Positions 1 through 11,116 of a stretch of 64,000 nt of DNA are shown one piece after another. The stretch comes from an uncultured Pseudomonadota bacterium. GTDB lineage: Bacteria; Pseudomonadota; Gammaproteobacteria; Burkholderiales; SG8-39. Each line of letters begins with the position of its first letter. The first letter of the stretch is position 1. The stretch covers positions 62,001 through 126,000 of the forward strand of contig CAIXPL010000024.1 of assembly GCA_903921325.1 (NCBI GenBank). The letters run 5' to 3'. A model generated the notes under the pieces. That model made no database searches. It worked only from the letters and a program-made list of their open reading frames with translations, and was not told where the DNA came from. Position numbers and translations under genes: made by a program.

Positions 1-779
1 ACCAGAACCTGACCCGGGCCACTCGCCGGGCTACCGATGCTCTCCAGGGCCGCGCTGAGCGCTGCGTCGGCCTGTGGACCCAGCGGCGTGTGATAAGTGC
101 GCAACCGCTCCATCGCCAGACGGCGATAGTCGCGACCACCGTCGACATTGATGACTTGCAGTCGCGTGTTGATGAGCGCGATGGTTGCAAGGAAGGTGTC
201 ACGGCGCAAGCCGTCGCGGTAGAGCTCATCGGGATGGTAGTTGGAAGTCATGCAATAGATGACCCCGCGCTCCATCGTGCGCTCGAGGAGTCGGCCAAGA
301 ATCATCGCATCGGCGATGTCGTTCACGTGAAATTCATCAAAACAGATCAGTCGATAGCGCTGCGCGATCTGTGCGGCCACTGCCATCAACGGATCATCTT
401 CCTCATGCAGGGCAGCCATTTCACGGTGCACGTCGCGCATGAAGTGATGAAAATGCACTCGCACCTTGCGTTTGAGCGGCAGTGACAAAAAGAAGCTATC
501 CATCAGAAAGCTCTTGCCGCGCCCCACCCCACCCCACAGGTAGAAGCCCTGCGGTAATGGTGGTCGTGCGACCAGGCGCAACAGCGCATTGCGCCGGCGA
601 TTCTTGTAGGCGACCCAGTCCTGCGCGATGCGCTGCAGTTGATCGACCGCCGCCGCCTGTGCCGGATCGGCCTCAAAGCCGCGCCGGGTCAGCGCCCGCT
701 CGTAGAGCTCCCTGACCGTGGGGTGCTCATCACCGCTTAGCTGAAAGTCATCGGCGATATCCTGTTCGATATCGCGCAT
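1..779 (-). CDS. zapE: Cell-division ATPase ZapE (AFG1-like), 3' end beyond window
   Basis: AFG1/ZapE P-loop ATPase, which in E. coli acts at the Z-ring. About 259 of the usual roughly 370 residues are visible, and the C-terminus lies left of position 1. Reading the minus strand gives the Walker A segment LWGGVGRGKSFLMD (near residue 81) and the Walker B-like DEFHVNDIADAMI, both diagnostic of this family, followed by TSNYHPDELY and GLRRDTFL. The ATG at 779 is used here. A GTG at 791 is an equally possible start, because AGGA sits 8 nt before it. The gene begins about 37 nt after the lpdA stop and is probably the last gene of the sdh-glt-odh transcription unit. Confidence 0.9.
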   Translation of the reverse strand, partial: MRDIEQDIADDFQLSGDEHPTVRELYERALTRRGFEADPAQAAAVDQLQRIAQDWVAYKNRRRNALLRLVARPPLPQGFYLWGGVGRGKSFLMDSFFLSLPLKRKVRVHFHHFMRDVHREMAALHEEDDPLMAVAAQIAQRYRLICFDEFHVNDIADAMILGRLLERTMERGVIYCMTSNYHPDELYRDGLRRDTFLATIALINTRLQVINVDGGRDYRRLAMERLRTYHTPLGPQADAALSAALESIGSPASGPGQVL

Positions 780-815
780 CAGACCCGCCACGCCGCTGGT
801 CCTGCCTCACCGCGC

Positions 816-2234
816 TCAGGCATGCAACGCCCGGCCGTCGGCTGCAAGGGCCGCTTCGTGCACCACTTCCGACAAGGTTGGGTGTGCATGGACGATGCGA
901 GCGATGTCCTCTGACGAGGCATGAAACTCCATCGCCACCACCGCCTCGGCAATCAGCTCCGAGGCATGCGTGTTCACGATGTGCACGCCGAGGATTTCAT
1001 CGGTGGTGGCATGCGCCAGCACTTTGACAAAGCCATCGGTTTCATCCTGCCCGCGGGCGCGCCCGTTGTTGATGAAAAGACTTGAACCCACTTTGTACGG
1101 GATGCCGGCCTTCTTCAAATGCGCCTCGGTCTGCCCGACCCAGGCGATTTCTGGCGAGGTGTAGATTACCCACGGAATGGTGTCCAGATTGACATGCGCC
1201 TTCTGCCCGGCGAGCAGCTCGGCCACCATCACGCCCTCCTCCGAGCCCTTGTGCGCAAGCATCGGTCCGCGCACCACGTCGCCAATCGCATATACGCTGG
1301 GCAGATTGGTGCGGCATTGCGCATCGACTTCAATAAAGCCGCGTGCATCGAGCTTCAAGCCGATCGCCTCTGCCCCCAGGCCTTCGGTGTTCGGTATGCG
1401 GCCAATCGAGACAATCAAGCGGTCACAGGCAAGCGTCTTCGCTTCGCCGTTTTCCTGATATTGGATGGTCACGCCTTTCGCGGTGGTTTTGATTTCACCG
1501 ATCTGAACGCCCAGATGAATATCAAGACCCTGGTTGGTCGTGAATTGCTTCCAGGCTTCCTTGGCCACTGCCTCATCGGCCGCTGCCAGAAATGTCGGCA
1601 GTGCCTCAAGAATGGTGACCTGCGCACCCAGCCGCTTCCACACGCTGCCCAGTTCCAGACCGATCACCCCGGCGCCGATTACCCCCAGACGCTTGGGAAC
1701 CCGATCAAAGGTCAGTGCACCGATGTTGTCGCAGACAGTGACATTGTCAACGGCAAGCCCGGGCAGGTGACGCGCCCTCGAGCCGCTGGCAATCACCACA
1801 CTGCGTGCGGAGATCGTCTCGCCGCCCACGGCAATCTGGTAGCCGTTGGCACCCTTGGCCTGCAGACTGGCATGCCCCTTGATCCAGGTGACCTTGTTCT
1901 TGCGAAAGAGGAATTCGATGCCCTTGGTCATCTTCTCGACGATGCCGTCCTTGCGCGCAATCATGCGTGCCAGATCAAAGCTCGCCCCGGTCACCGAGAT
2001 GCCGTGATCGGCAAACTTGTGAGTGACCTTCTCATAGTTTTCCGACGATTCAAGCAACGCTTTGGAGGGAATGCATCCGACATTGAGACAGGTGCCGCCA
2101 AGCACCGGTTCACCCTTCGGATTGATCCATTCCTCCACGCACGCGGTCTTGATGCCCAATTGCGCCGCGCGGATTGCGCAGACATAGCCGGCCGGACCCG
2201 AGCCGATCACTACCAGGTCAAATTCCTGTGCCAT
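816..2234 (-). CDS. lpdA: Dihydrolipoyl dehydrogenase (E3 of 2-oxoglutarate dehydrogenase)
   Basis: FAD flavoprotein of 472 aa that reoxidises dihydrolipoamide on OdhB, passing electrons to NAD+. The N-terminal FAD-binding GSGPAG (11-16) and the redox disulfide motif [13 protein letters not shown] (Cys49, Cys54) are present. The NAD-binding [10 protein letters not shown] is in the middle, and the active-site HAHPTLSE (His451, Glu456) is near the C-terminus. Length is normal for E3. It starts 3 nt after the odhB stop, so E2 and E3 are almost certainly cotranscribed. This E3 is dedicated to the 2-oxoglutarate complex by position, though E3 enzymes are often shared. Confidence 0.97.
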   Translation of the reverse strand: MAQEFDLVVIGSGPAGYVCAIRAAQLGIKTACVEEWINPKGEPVLGGTCLNVGCIPSKALLESSENYEKVTHKFADHGISVTGASFDLARMIARKDGIVEKMTKGIEFLFRKNKVTWIKGHASLQAKGANGYQIAVGGETISARSVVIASGSRARHLPGLAVDNVTVCDNIGALTFDRVPKRLGVIGAGVIGLELGSVWKRLGAQVTILEALPTFLAAADEAVAKEAWKQFTTNQGLDIHLGVQIGEIKTTAKGVTIQYQENGEAKTLACDRLIVSIGRIPNTEGLGAEAIGLKLDARGFIEVDAQCRTNLPSVYAIGDVVRGPMLAHKGSEEGVMVAELLAGQKAHVNLDTIPWVIYTSPEIAWVGQTEAHLKKAGIPYKVGSSLFINNGRARGQDETDGFVKVLAHATTDEILGVHIVNTHASELIAEAVVAMEFHASSEDIARIVHAHPTLSEVVHEAALAADGRALHA

Positions 2235-2237
2235 GGA

Positions 2238-3503
2238 TCAGAGCTCCAGCAACAGGCGCGCCGGGTCTTCCAGCGCGTCTTTCATTGCCACCAGGGCAAG
2301 GACCGCCTCACGGCCATCGATGATCCGATGGTCATAGGAGAGCGCGAAATAGTTCATCGGCCGAATCACGATCTGGCCGTTTTCGACCACCGGGCGATCC
2401 TTGGTGGCATGCACACCGAGAATGGCCGACTGCGGCGGATTGATGATCGGGGTCGAGAGCATTGAGCCGAATACGCCGCCATTGGAAATGGAGAAAGTGC
2501 CGCCAGTCAGCTCTTCGATGGCCAGCTTGCCATCGGCCGCGCGCTTGCCGAACTCACCGATCTTCTTCTCCAGGTCGGCAAATGACAGTTGATCGGCATT
2601 GCGAATGATCGGTACCACCAGGCCACGCGGTGAACCCACCGCGACACCGATGTCGAAATAGCCGTGATAGACAATGTCATTGCCATCGATCGAGGCATTG
2701 ACCACCGGATATTTCTTCAGGGCGTAGACCGCAGCCTTGACAAAGAAAGACATGAAGCCCAGGCGCACACCGTGGGCTTTCTCGAACTGATCCTGGTAGC
2801 GCTTGCGCAGGTCCATCACCGGCTGCATGTTCACTTCATTGAACGTGGTGAGAATCGCACTTTGTGCCTGCGACTGCAGCAGCCGCTCAGCCACGCGCTG
2901 ACGCAGCCGTGACATCGCCACGCGTTGCTCGGGTCGATCGCCAAGAATCTGGTCGACGCTGACCGGGGCTGGCGGCTGTGGCAGCGCAGCTGCTTCGCTG
3001 CGGCTGCCCGCCGGGCTCGCCACAGCGGCTGCAGCCGGTGCAGCCAACTGTGCCAGCACGTCGCCTTTGAGAATGCGCCCGTCACGTCCCGAACCGCTGA
3101 TCCGGGTAACGTCAGCACCGCTTTCCTCGACCAGTTTGCGCGCCGCCGGCATCAGGCGCGCATCTTCACGTGAGGCTGCGGGACTCGGTGCCGGTGTCGG
3201 GCTGACGGCGGCGGCCTGGGGCTTCGCACCAGGGGACGCTGCTGCAGCAACGCTCGCGCTCGCCTCGGTGTCGATGGTTGCAATCTCTTCGCCGGCCACC
3301 ACTGTCGAGCCGTCGCCCTTCACGATTGAGACCAGTACGCCATCGACCGGCGAGGGCAACTCCAGCACGACCTTGTCGGTCTCGACATCAATCAGATTTT
3401 CGTCGCGATGAACCTGTTCGCCCGGCTTCTTGTGCCAGGCGAGCAAGGTCGCCTCGGACACTGACTCCGAGAGTTGCGGTACTTTCACTTGCACTAATGC
3501 CAT
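2238..3503 (-). CDS. odhB: Dihydrolipoyllysine succinyltransferase (E2o)
   Basis: Core E2 of the 2-oxoglutarate dehydrogenase complex, 421 aa. One lipoyl domain at the N-terminus carries the lipoylated lysine in [11 protein letters not shown] (Lys44). An Ala/Pro-rich linker, the peripheral-subunit-binding domain ([23 protein letters not shown], about 118-152), a second Ala-rich linker and the acyltransferase domain ending in [12 protein letters not shown] (His392, Asp396) follow. The start is the ATG at 3503, giving [15 protein letters not shown], the canonical E2o N-terminus. The open frame continues 36 codons upstream but does not look coding. It is the middle gene of odhA-odhB-lpdA. Confidence 0.97.
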   Translation of the reverse strand: MALVQVKVPQLSESVSEATLLAWHKKPGEQVHRDENLIDVETDKVVLELPSPVDGVLVSIVKGDGSTVVAGEEIATIDTEASASVAAAASPGAKPQAAAVSPTPAPSPAASREDARLMPAARKLVEESGADVTRISGSGRDGRILKGDVLAQLAAPAAAAVASPAGSRSEAAALPQPPAPVSVDQILGDRPEQRVAMSRLRQRVAERLLQSQAQSAILTTFNEVNMQPVMDLRKRYQDQFEKAHGVRLGFMSFFVKAAVYALKKYPVVNASIDGNDIVYHGYFDIGVAVGSPRGLVVPIIRNADQLSFADLEKKIGEFGKRAADGKLAIEELTGGTFSISNGGVFGSMLSTPIINPPQSAILGVHATKDRPVVENGQIVIRPMNYFALSYDHRIIDGREAVLALVAMKDALEDPARLLLEL

Positions 3504-3689
3504 GAGATGAATCTCCGTCCCGGTTTTCGTGGCCGGCGGCTTAGCCCCTGACACCACGGACTGCAAAACAGGCGCGTGTAACACGCCCGGAGTCGTGCCA
3601 CACCCGATCAAGGGTACGGCACGTTTGTTGCCACTTCGTTGCTCGATGCAAGGGCCGGTTTATCGCATTCGCCCCGGCCCCGGCCGCCA

Positions 3690-6524
3690 TCAACCGGGCA
3701 GTTTGAATTTTCCAAATGCCTGTTCGACCAGCTTTTTCTGCTGCTCGTTGTGCTTGGCCGCATAGCCCACCGCCGGTGCCGAGGCAGACGCACGGCCGGC
3801 ATAGAGCAGATGTTGATCGGCGCGCATGTTCTCGGCGAAATAATGCTGTGACTGATACCAGGCGCCTTGGTTCTGCGGTTCTTCCTGGCACCAGACGACT
3901 TCCTTCGCATTCGGATAGCGCTTCATTTCCGTGGCAAACTGCTTGTGCGGAAATGGATAGAGCTGTTCCACCCGGATGATCGCGGTGGTATCGATGCGCC
4001 GCTCGCGCCGTGCGGCGAGCAAGTCGTAGTAGACCTTGCCAGAGCACGCGACGATGCGGGTCACCGCATCGGTCTCAAGCGCATCGACCTCACCAATGAC
4101 GGTCTGGAAGCCGCCCTTGGACAGTTCCTTGAGCGATGACACCGCTTCGGGTTTGCGCAGCAGCGACTTGGGCGTCATCACAATCAGCGGCTTGCGGAAA
4201 TTGCGCAGCATCTGACGGCGCAGCAGATGGAATATCTGCGCCGGTGTGCTGGGCACACAGACCTGAATATTGTGCTCGGCAGTCAGTTGCAAATACCGCT
4301 CCAGGCGCGCCGAGGAGTGCTCCGGCCCCTGCCCTTCAAAACCGTGCGGCAGTAGCATCACCAGACCGCACAAGCGGCCCCACTTCGCTTCACCGGAGGC
4401 GATGAATTGATCGATCACCACCTGGGCGCCATTGGCAAAATCACCAAACTGGGCTTCCCAGATCACCAGTTCACTGGGCTCCGCGCAGGCATAGCCGTAT
4501 TCAAAGCCGAGCACGGCTTCTTCGGAAAGGACCGAGTCGATCACCTGAAACTCGGCCTGCTTGTCGGCCAGATGTTGCAAGGGTACGAAGCTGCCGGCAT
4601 CCCAGCGCTCGCGATTCTGGTCATGCCAGACCGCGTGACGGTGGGCGAAGGTGCCGCGCCCGGAGTCCTGACCGGATAGACGAACACCATAGCCGTTCAC
4701 CAGCAGGCTGGCATAGGACAAGGTCTCGGCCATGCCCCAGTCGAGCATGCGCTTGCCCTGCATCATGTCGCGACGGCCCTGCACGACCCGCTCCACCGTG
4801 GGGTGCAGCTTGAAGCCCGCAGGCGGGGTGGTGAGCTGTTCGCCCAGACGCTGCAGATCGGTTTGTGCTACCGCCGTGTCGGCATGATCGGTCCATTTGG
4901 CCGCGTTGTAAGCCGACCAGTCGATCGCGTATTGGCGCTGGAAATTCGATAACACCGGGCTTGAGGTATGGCGTCCTTCATCGAGCGCCTGACGGTAATC
5001 CTTGATCAGCCGATCAGGCGTATCCGCACTCACCACACCCTGAGCGACCAGCTTGTCCGCGTAGAGCTTGCGCGTGCCCGGATGCTGGGTGATCTTCTTG
5101 TACATCAGCGGCTGGGTGACAAACGGCTCGTCCTGTTCGTTGTGACCGAGACGGCGGAAGCACACCAGGTCGATCACCACGTCTTTTTTGAATTCCTTGC
5201 GGAAATCCATGGCGAGCTGGGTGAGGAACAGGGCCGCCTCGGGATCGTCACCGTTGACGTGGAAGATCGGTGCTTCAATCATCTTTGCCACGTCGGTGCA
5301 ATACACCGTTGAGCGCGCATCACGCGGGTCCGACGTGGTGAAGCCGATCTGGTTATTGACAACGACGTGGACCGTACCACCGGTGCCATAGCCACGCGTC
5401 TGCGCCAGATTGAGGGTCTCCATGATCACGCCCTGACCGGCAAACGCCGCATCACCGTGAATCAGCAGCGACACCACCTTGTCACCGGCATCATCATGTC
5501 GACGATGCTGGCGCGCTCGCACCGAGCCTTCCACCACCGGATTGACAATCTCCAGGTGCGAAGGATTGAACGCAAGGGTCAGGTGGATCGGGCCGCTTGG
5601 CGTGGACACGTCGGATGAAAATCCGTTGTGGTACTTGACATCGCCCGAGCTCAGATCATCGGCGTGCTTGCCTTCGAATTCGCTGAACAGTTCCTTTGGC
5701 GATTTGCCCAGGGTGTTCACCAGCACATTCAGACGGCCACGGTGAGCCATACCGATCACCAGCTCTTCAACACCATGGGCGCCCGCCCGCTGCACCACCT
5801 CATCCATGATCGAGATGAGCGTCTCGCCGCCTTCCAGCGAGAATCGCTTTTGTCCGACATAGCGGGTGTGCAGATAACGTTCCAGCGTCTCGGCGGCAGT
5901 CAGGCGTTCGAGAACGCGGCGGCGCACCTCCGGACTGAATTTGGGTTGTCCGCGCACTGACTCCAGACGTTGCTGGATCCAGCGCTTCTGCGCCGGGTCG
6001 CTCACATACATGTATTCAGCGGCGATGGTGCCGCAATAGGTCTCGCGCAGGATCTGCACGATGTCACGCAAGCGTGCCCGCTCCGGCCCGACCAGGGTGC
6101 CGGTATCAAACACGGTTTCCATATCCGCTTCGGTCAGGTCATAAAACGCCGGCTCGAGCTCGGGGATGGCGGGACGCGGCATGCGTTTGAGCGGATCCAG
6201 ATCAGCCCAGCGACCGCCCATCATGCGATAGGCGCCGATCAGAACCTGCACATAGACTTGTTTGCGATTGACGCTCGCTGCGCTGGGAGCCGGTCCACTG
6301 GCGCCCAAGGTGCCCTGCCGGGCGCGCTGGGCAAATGCCTCGACCACCGGGGCATGTGCCACGTCTCGGTCCTGCGCACCGGGCAGCACCTGCAGGCGAT
6401 CAAAGTAATCCCGCCATTGATCGGGCACCGACTGTGGGTTGGCCAGATAGTTCTCGTACAGTTCTTCGACGAAAGGTGCATTTCCGCCAAACAGATACGA
6501 GGTCGCCAGAGTGTCTTTCATCAT
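3690..6524 (-). CDS. odhA: 2-oxoglutarate dehydrogenase E1 (thiamine-dependent)
   Basis: Thiamine-diphosphate enzyme of 944 aa that decarboxylates 2-oxoglutarate and succinylates OdhB. The N-terminal TSYLFGGNAPFVEELYENYL is the E2-binding helix region of OdhA/SucA. Catalytic-site segments include GMAHRGRLNVLVNTLGK, HVNGDDPEA and RRLGHNEQDEP. The C-terminal half has QFGDFANGAQVVIDQFI and LMLLPHGFEGQGPEHSSAR-type transketolase segments. Two tandem ATGs begin the frame, and an AGGAG lies 10 nt upstream. A 186-bp gap separates it from odhB. The gap holds no gene, only a short inverted repeat (GCGTGT-A-ACACGC, 3574-3586). Confidence 0.97.
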   Translation of the reverse strand: MMKDTLATSYLFGGNAPFVEELYENYLANPQSVPDQWRDYFDRLQVLPGAQDRDVAHAPVVEAFAQRARQGTLGASGPAPSAASVNRKQVYVQVLIGAYRMMGGRWADLDPLKRMPRPAIPELEPAFYDLTEADMETVFDTGTLVGPERARLRDIVQILRETYCGTIAAEYMYVSDPAQKRWIQQRLESVRGQPKFSPEVRRRVLERLTAAETLERYLHTRYVGQKRFSLEGGETLISIMDEVVQRAGAHGVEELVIGMAHRGRLNVLVNTLGKSPKELFSEFEGKHADDLSSGDVKYHNGFSSDVSTPSGPIHLTLAFNPSHLEIVNPVVEGSVRARQHRRHDDAGDKVVSLLIHGDAAFAGQGVIMETLNLAQTRGYGTGGTVHVVVNNQIGFTTSDPRDARSTVYCTDVAKMIEAPIFHVNGDDPEAALFLTQLAMDFRKEFKKDVVIDLVCFRRLGHNEQDEPFVTQPLMYKKITQHPGTRKLYADKLVAQGVVSADTPDRLIKDYRQALDEGRHTSSPVLSNFQRQYAIDWSAYNAAKWTDHADTAVAQTDLQRLGEQLTTPPAGFKLHPTVERVVQGRRDMMQGKRMLDWGMAETLSYASLLVNGYGVRLSGQDSGRGTFAHRHAVWHDQNRERWDAGSFVPLQHLADKQAEFQVIDSVLSEEAVLGFEYGYACAEPSELVIWEAQFGDFANGAQVVIDQFIASGEAKWGRLCGLVMLLPHGFEGQGPEHSSARLERYLQLTAEHNIQVCVPSTPAQIFHLLRRQMLRNFRKPLIVMTPKSLLRKPEAVSSLKELSKGGFQTVIGEVDALETDAVTRIVACSGKVYYDLLAARRERRIDTTAIIRVEQLYPFPHKQFATEMKRYPNAKEVVWCQEEPQNQGAWYQSQHYFAENMRADQHLLYAGRASASAPAVGYAAKHNEQQKKLVEQAFGKFKLPG

Positions 6525-6590
6525 GGATACAACTCTCCTGTGCTCAGGATCAGATCAGTGTGCCACCCCGAACAGGGCGGCGCAGCCGGT

Positions 6591-7895
6591 TCAACGCTGG
6601 CCGATCGGGGTGAGGTCGCGGCGCGCGGCACCGGTATAGAGCTGACGGGGCCGGCCGATTTTCATCTCCGGATCGGCAATCATTTCGGTCCACTGCGCGA
6701 TCCAGCCGACGGTGCGTGCGAGGGCAAATATGCAGGTGAACATCGACGTCGGGATGCCAAGGGCGCGCTGCACGATGCCGGAGTAGAAATCGACGTTCGG
6801 GTAGAGCTTGCGCTGGACGAAGTATTCGTCTTCGAGGGCGACCTTTTCCAGGGCGATGGCGAGCTTGAACAACGGGTCGTCATGCAGGCCCAGTTCGGTC
6901 AGCACTTCATGGCAGGTCTCGCGCATCAGCTTGGCACGCGGATCGTAATTCTTGTAGACCCGATGACCAAAGCCCATCAGCTTCACCTGGCTGGTCTTGT
7001 CCTTGACCTGGGCAATGAACTCGCCAAGCTTCTCCACCCCGCCACGGGCCTGCAGCTCTTCGAGCATGTGCAGGCAGGCTTCATTGGCACCGCCGTGCGC
7101 CGGACCCCACAGGCAGGCAATGCCGGTGGAAATACAGGCAAACGGGTTGGCACCCGAGGAGCCCGCCAGACGCACCGTCGAGGTCGAGGCATTCTGCTCA
7201 TGATCAGCATGCAGAATGAGGATCCGGTCCAATGCGCGCACGAGCACATCGTTGACCTTGTATTCTTCGGTCGGCACGCTGAACATCATGCGCATGAAAT
7301 TTGCGCTGTAGGACAGATTGTTGGTCGGGTACACAAAGGGCTGTCCCACCGTGTACTTGTAGGACATCGCAACAATCGTGGGCAGCTTGGCGATCAGGCG
7401 TATGGCCGACACCCGGCGGTGGTTCGCATCATTGATGTCGAGCGAATCGTGATAGAACGCCGAGAGCGCGCCCACCACACCCACCATCACCGCCATCGGA
7501 TGCGCATCGCGGCGAAAACCCGAGAAGAACCGGGTCAGTTGCTCGTGCACCATGGTGTGATGGGTGACCGTGCTGTCGAATTCGGCCTTTTCTGCTGCAG
7601 TGGGCAGCTCGCCATTCAGAATCAGGTAGGCCGTTTCAAGAAAATCGCAGTGCTGCGCGATCTGCTCGATCGGATAGCCCCGGTACAGGAGCACGCCCTC
7701 ATCGCCATCGATGTAGGTGATCGCCGACTGGCAGCTTGCCGTGGACAGAAATCCCGGGTCATAGGTGAACATGCCGGTCTTGCCGAGCAGTGTGCGGATG
7801 TCAATGACGTCGGGGCCGATCGATCCCCCGAATACCGGAAATTCCGCTGTCTTGCCGTCTGTGTACTCGAGGGTGGCTTTGCCTTTTGCCTGCAC
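6591..7895 (-). CDS. gltA: Type II citrate synthase
   Basis: Citrate synthase of 434 aa, condensing oxaloacetate and acetyl-CoA. The N-terminal zinc/NADH-site-like region of the hexameric Gram-negative type is present ([23 protein letters not shown]). The citrate-synthase signature appears as [14 protein letters not shown], and the active-site loop as [19 protein letters not shown]. The start is the GTG at 7895, preceded by AGGAG with 5 nt spacing, since no ATG lies nearby. It is distinct from prpC at 13921, which is the shorter 2-methylcitrate-type enzyme. It lies between sdhE and odhA in one direction. Confidence 0.97.
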   Translation of the reverse strand: MQAKGKATLEYTDGKTAEFPVFGGSIGPDVIDIRTLLGKTGMFTYDPGFLSTASCQSAITYIDGDEGVLLYRGYPIEQIAQHCDFLETAYLILNGELPTAAEKAEFDSTVTHHTMVHEQLTRFFSGFRRDAHPMAVMVGVVGALSAFYHDSLDINDANHRRVSAIRLIAKLPTIVAMSYKYTVGQPFVYPTNNLSYSANFMRMMFSVPTEEYKVNDVLVRALDRILILHADHEQNASTSTVRLAGSSGANPFACISTGIACLWGPAHGGANEACLHMLEELQARGGVEKLGEFIAQVKDKTSQVKLMGFGHRVYKNYDPRAKLMRETCHEVLTELGLHDDPLFKLAIALEKVALEDEYFVQRKLYPNVDFYSGIVQRALGIPTSMFTCIFALARTVGWIAQWTEMIADPEMKIGRPRQLYTGAARRDLTPIGQR

Positions 7896-7989
7896 GATCT
7901 CTCTCCTGGATTAGGTCAAACGCCCTCGCGGGCAACGAAACACCCCGGCCGCCCGGACCGGAAAATTGCGGCAAGTCGGTTGCGCACAC

Positions 7990-8244
7990 TCAACACGCGC
8001 GCAGCCGTCCCAGCATGTCCTGGTGGCGCACCTGCGAACAGGCTTCGACCGCATCGAGCCGTCCGCTCAGCAAATCCCACAAATCGTTGTCATCCAGCGC
8101 GAGCAGGTCATTGAGCGTTGCCAGCGAATGGCTGTCAAGCGTATCGCGATGATTTGCGAGGAATTTCTGCAGTACCAAGTCGTTTTCGAGCAGGCCCCGG
8201 CGGCAACGCCACTGCAATCTGCGGAATTCAACGTCAGAAATCAT
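7990..8244 (-). CDS. sdhE: FAD assembly factor SdhE (YgfY/Sdh5)
   Basis: Small helical protein of 84 aa that promotes covalent attachment of FAD to SdhA. The family signature RRGLLENDLVL (RGxxE, about 15-25) is intact, followed by the LNDLLALDDNDLWDLLSGR segment typical of this family. It sits 9 nt after sdhB and before gltA, the standard betaproteobacterial position. Confidence 0.96.
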   Translation of the reverse strand: MISDVEFRRLQWRCRRGLLENDLVLQKFLANHRDTLDSHSLATLNDLLALDDNDLWDLLSGRLDAVEACSQVRHQDMLGRLRAC

Positions 8245-8253
8245 GAAACGTCT

Positions 8254-8949
8254 TCAAACGGCGCGCTTGAGCATCAACTCTTTGATCTTGCCGATTGCCT
8301 TGGTCGGATTGAGGCTCTTGGGGCATACGTCGACACAGTTCATGATCGTGTGGCAACGGAACAAACGATACGGGTCTTCCAGATCATCGAGCCGTTCATT
8401 GGTGGCCTGGTCACGGCTGTCGGCGATGAAGCGATAGGCCTGCAGCAGGCCGGCAGGGCCGACAAATTTGTCCGGGTTCCACCAGAACGACGGGCACGAG
8501 GTCGAACAGCAGGCGCACAGAATGCACTCGTAGAGACCATCGAGTTCTGCGCGATCCTCAGGCGATTGCAAACGCTCCAGCTGCGGCGCCGGATCGTTGT
8601 TGATCAGGTACGGCTTGATCGAGTGGTACTGCTTGAAGAATTGCGACATGTCGACGTACAGGTCACGTATCACCGGCAGACCAGGCAAGGGCCGCAGTTC
8701 GACCGGCTCCTTGAGATCGGCGACTTTGGTGACGCAGGCAAGACCGTTCTTGCCATTGATGTTCATCGCGTCGGAGCCGCACACCCCTTCGCGGCAGGAG
8801 CGCCGGAACGAGAAGCTGTCATCCATCTCCTTCACCCGCACCAGCGCATCGAGCAGCATGCGATCGGACGGTTCAAGCTTGACGTCATACTCCTTCATGT
8901 ACGGCTTGGCGTCATGGTCCGGGTCGTAGCGCTGAATCCGGATTTTCAT
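8254..8949 (-). CDS. sdhB: Succinate dehydrogenase iron-sulfur subunit
   Basis: Electron-transfer subunit of complex II, 231 aa. The N-terminal plant-type ferredoxin fold has SCREGVCGSDAMNINGKNG and the final LAC for [2Fe-2S]. The C-terminal half has CILCACCSTSCPSFW and CHTIMNCVDVCPKSLNP for the [4Fe-4S] and [3Fe-4S] clusters. Two ATGs occur in tandem (8952 and 8949). The second is preferred because AGGAG is only 2 nt from the first and 5 nt from the second. It lies 51 nt downstream of sdhA. Confidence 0.97.
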   Translation of the reverse strand: MKIRIQRYDPDHDAKPYMKEYDVKLEPSDRMLLDALVRVKEMDDSFSFRRSCREGVCGSDAMNINGKNGLACVTKVADLKEPVELRPLPGLPVIRDLYVDMSQFFKQYHSIKPYLINNDPAPQLERLQSPEDRAELDGLYECILCACCSTSCPSFWWNPDKFVGPAGLLQAYRFIADSRDQATNERLDDLEDPYRLFRCHTIMNCVDVCPKSLNPTKAIGKIKELMLKRAV

Positions 8950-9000
8950 CATTTCTCCTGGCGTGACAGTGGGGCGCGATCGGTGATCGGCGGACGGGAC

Positions 9001-10764
9001 TTAGTAAACCCGGGCTTTCGGTTCAAAACTCTCTGCGGTCAAGGGCTTCAAGGTCACCGGCTTGTAATCCAGACGATCGCCCTCGTGGTACCACAGGCTG
9101 TGCTTGAGCCACTGCTGGTCATCACGGGCGTGAAAATCGGCACGGTCGTGGGCGCCACGCGACTCCTTGCGTGCCTCGGCCGAGATCATCGTGGCACGCG
9201 CCACCTCGATCTGATTGAGCAGTTCCAGCGCCTCGATGCGCGCGGTATTGAACACCTGCGATTTGTCCTTGATCTCCAGGTGCTGCGCACGTTCGTAGAC
9301 TTCGCGAATCATGCTCACCCCTTCGGTGAGCAGATCGGGGAAACGGAATACGCCGCAATGCAGTTGCATGACGCGACGCATGTCGCGCGCCACCACCGCC
9401 GGGTCCTCGCCGCCCTTGCGCGCGTTGAGCGCAGCAAGCCGCGCCAGCGTCGCATCCCCCGCGTTGGCGGGCAGGTCGCGAATCGTTGGGTTGCGCTTGA
9501 GGAAATCGATCACCCGCTCGCCGGCGGCCTTGCCAAAGACCACCAGATCGGTGAGCGAATTGGTGCCCAGGCGATTGGCGCCATGCACCGAGGCACAGGC
9601 CACTTCGCCCGCGGCGTAGAGGCCCGGCACGATCGTGTTCGGACCGTCGGTGCCAGGCACCACCACCTCGCCGTGATAATTGGTCGGCACGCCACCCATC
9701 TGGTAGTGCACCGTGGGCACCACCGGTATCGGGTCTTTTACCGGATCGACATTGGCAAATTTGCGCGCGATTTCGCGGATGCCCGGCAGACGCTTCTCGA
9801 TGGTCTCAAGCCCCAGGTGATCGAGTTTGAGCAGCACATAGTCGCCATCCTTGCCGGCGCCACGGCCTTCCTTGATCTCGGTGGCCATCGCACGCGCCAC
9901 CACATCGCGCGAGGCGAGGTCCTTCATGTTGGGCGCATAGCGCTCCATGAACCGCTCGCCATCCTTGTTCAGCAGATAGCCACCCTCACCGCGCACCCCT
10001 TCGGTGATCAGCACCCCGGCGCCGGCCACGCCGGTCGGGTGAAACTGCCAGAACTCCATGTCCTCAAGTGGCAGGCCGGCGCGTGCGGTCATACCGAGGC
10101 CATCGCCCGTGTTGATGAAGGCATTGGTGGTCGAGGCAAAAATCCGCCCGGCACCGCCGGTGGCGAGCAGCGTGGCGCGCGAATGCAGAATCGAGACTTC
10201 GCCGGTTTCCATCTCAAGGGCGATTACGCCCAGCACATGGCCTTCGGCATCACGCAGCAGGTCAAGGGCCATCCATTCGACGAAGAACTGGGTGTTGGCG
10301 CGCACATTGCGCTGGTACAGCGTGTGCAACATCGCGTGACCCGAGCGATCCGCCGCGCAACAGGAACGCTGCACGGACTTCTCACCGAAATTCTGCGAAT
10401 GACCGCCAAAGGGCCGCTGATAGATCGTGCCGTCGTCATTACGGTCAAACGGCAAGCCGAAGTGTTCCAGTTCGATGATGGCTTGCGGCGCCGCGCGACA
10501 CATGAACTCGATGGCGTCCTGGTCACCCAGGTAATCGGAGCCCTTGACCGTGTCATACATATGCCACAGCCAGTTGTCCTCGCCCATATTGCCCAGGGCC
10601 GCCCCGATGCCACCTTGTGCCGCAACCGTGTGCGAGCGCGTCGGAAACACCTTGCTCAGAACGGCCACTTTCAGACCGGCCTCGGACAATTGCAGGGCGG
10701 CACGCAGCCCGGCCCCGCCCGCCCCTACCACCACTGCATCGTATTGACGACGAATGATCGCCAT
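9001..10764 (-). CDS. sdhA: Succinate dehydrogenase flavoprotein subunit
   Basis: Catalytic FAD subunit of complex II, 587 aa, oxidising succinate to fumarate. The dinucleotide-binding [14 protein letters not shown] (11-24) is present, and [10 protein letters not shown] (His45) carries the histidine that binds FAD covalently. [21 protein letters not shown] and the C-terminal [20 protein letters not shown] are also present. The start is the ATG at 10764 ([14 protein letters not shown]). The open frame extends 16 codons upstream but overlaps sdhD. It follows sdhD after 4 nt and is matched by the sdhE assembly factor downstream. Confidence 0.97.
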   Translation of the reverse strand: MAIIRRQYDAVVVGAGGAGLRAALQLSEAGLKVAVLSKVFPTRSHTVAAQGGIGAALGNMGEDNWLWHMYDTVKGSDYLGDQDAIEFMCRAAPQAIIELEHFGLPFDRNDDGTIYQRPFGGHSQNFGEKSVQRSCCAADRSGHAMLHTLYQRNVRANTQFFVEWMALDLLRDAEGHVLGVIALEMETGEVSILHSRATLLATGGAGRIFASTTNAFINTGDGLGMTARAGLPLEDMEFWQFHPTGVAGAGVLITEGVRGEGGYLLNKDGERFMERYAPNMKDLASRDVVARAMATEIKEGRGAGKDGDYVLLKLDHLGLETIEKRLPGIREIARKFANVDPVKDPIPVVPTVHYQMGGVPTNYHGEVVVPGTDGPNTIVPGLYAAGEVACASVHGANRLGTNSLTDLVVFGKAAGERVIDFLKRNPTIRDLPANAGDATLARLAALNARKGGEDPAVVARDMRRVMQLHCGVFRFPDLLTEGVSMIREVYERAQHLEIKDKSQVFNTARIEALELLNQIEVARATMISAEARKESRGAHDRADFHARDDQQWLKHSLWYHEGDRLDYKPVTLKPLTAESFEPKARVY

Positions 10765-10768
10765 GGGA

Positions 10769-11116
10769 TCAGGCCCTCCAGAGAATCTGCAACGCCCAAC
10801 CGGCACAGCCAATCAGCGCAACAATAACAACCACGTGGGCGATGAGCCGGGCCGCGGCAGGTTTGACATAGTCCATGATGATGTCACGCACGCCAATCCA
10901 CGCGTGATAACACAGGCTCAACCAGAACAGCATCGTCGCCATGCGCATCCACTCAGGGTTGAACACACCGTGCCAGGCAGCATAGTCGGCCGGTTGCACG
11001 CACAGGAGAACGATGAGCAGAAGAACGGAATAGACCGCCATCACAGCGGCAGTCACACGCTGCGCCAGCCACGAGCCGAACCCGTAATGGGCACCCACCA
11101 GAATGCGGTTCACCAT
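10769..11116 (-). CDS. sdhD: Succinate dehydrogenase membrane anchor subunit D
   Basis: Integral membrane subunit of 115 aa anchoring SdhAB and contributing to the heme b and quinone site. Three hydrophobic helices are visible (about 17-40, 58-82, 90-113). [18 protein letters not shown] holds the conserved heme-ligand histidine and the R-D-x2-D-Y quinone-site segment. Its ATG overlaps the end of sdhC by 7 nt, implying translational coupling. Confidence 0.94.
   Translation of the reverse strand: MVNRILVGAHYGFGSWLAQRVTAAVMAVYSVLLLIVLLCVQPADYAAWHGVFNPEWMRMATMLFWLSLCYHAWIGVRDIIMDYVKPAAARLIAHVVVIVALIGCAGWALQILWRA

Noticed and set aside
1119-2465. Long plus-strand open frame opposite lpdA
   Set aside because: It is antisense to a fully supported flavoprotein gene, has no family-like sequence and arises from codon bias in GC-rich DNA.
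5970-8114. 714-codon plus-strand frame across odhA and gltA
   Set aside because: It spans two real minus-strand genes and the gap between them. The translation is His/Arg-rich shadow sequence.
7966-10827. 953-codon plus-strand frame across sdhE, sdhB and sdhA
   Set aside because: Shadow of three certain genes, with no recognisable motif.
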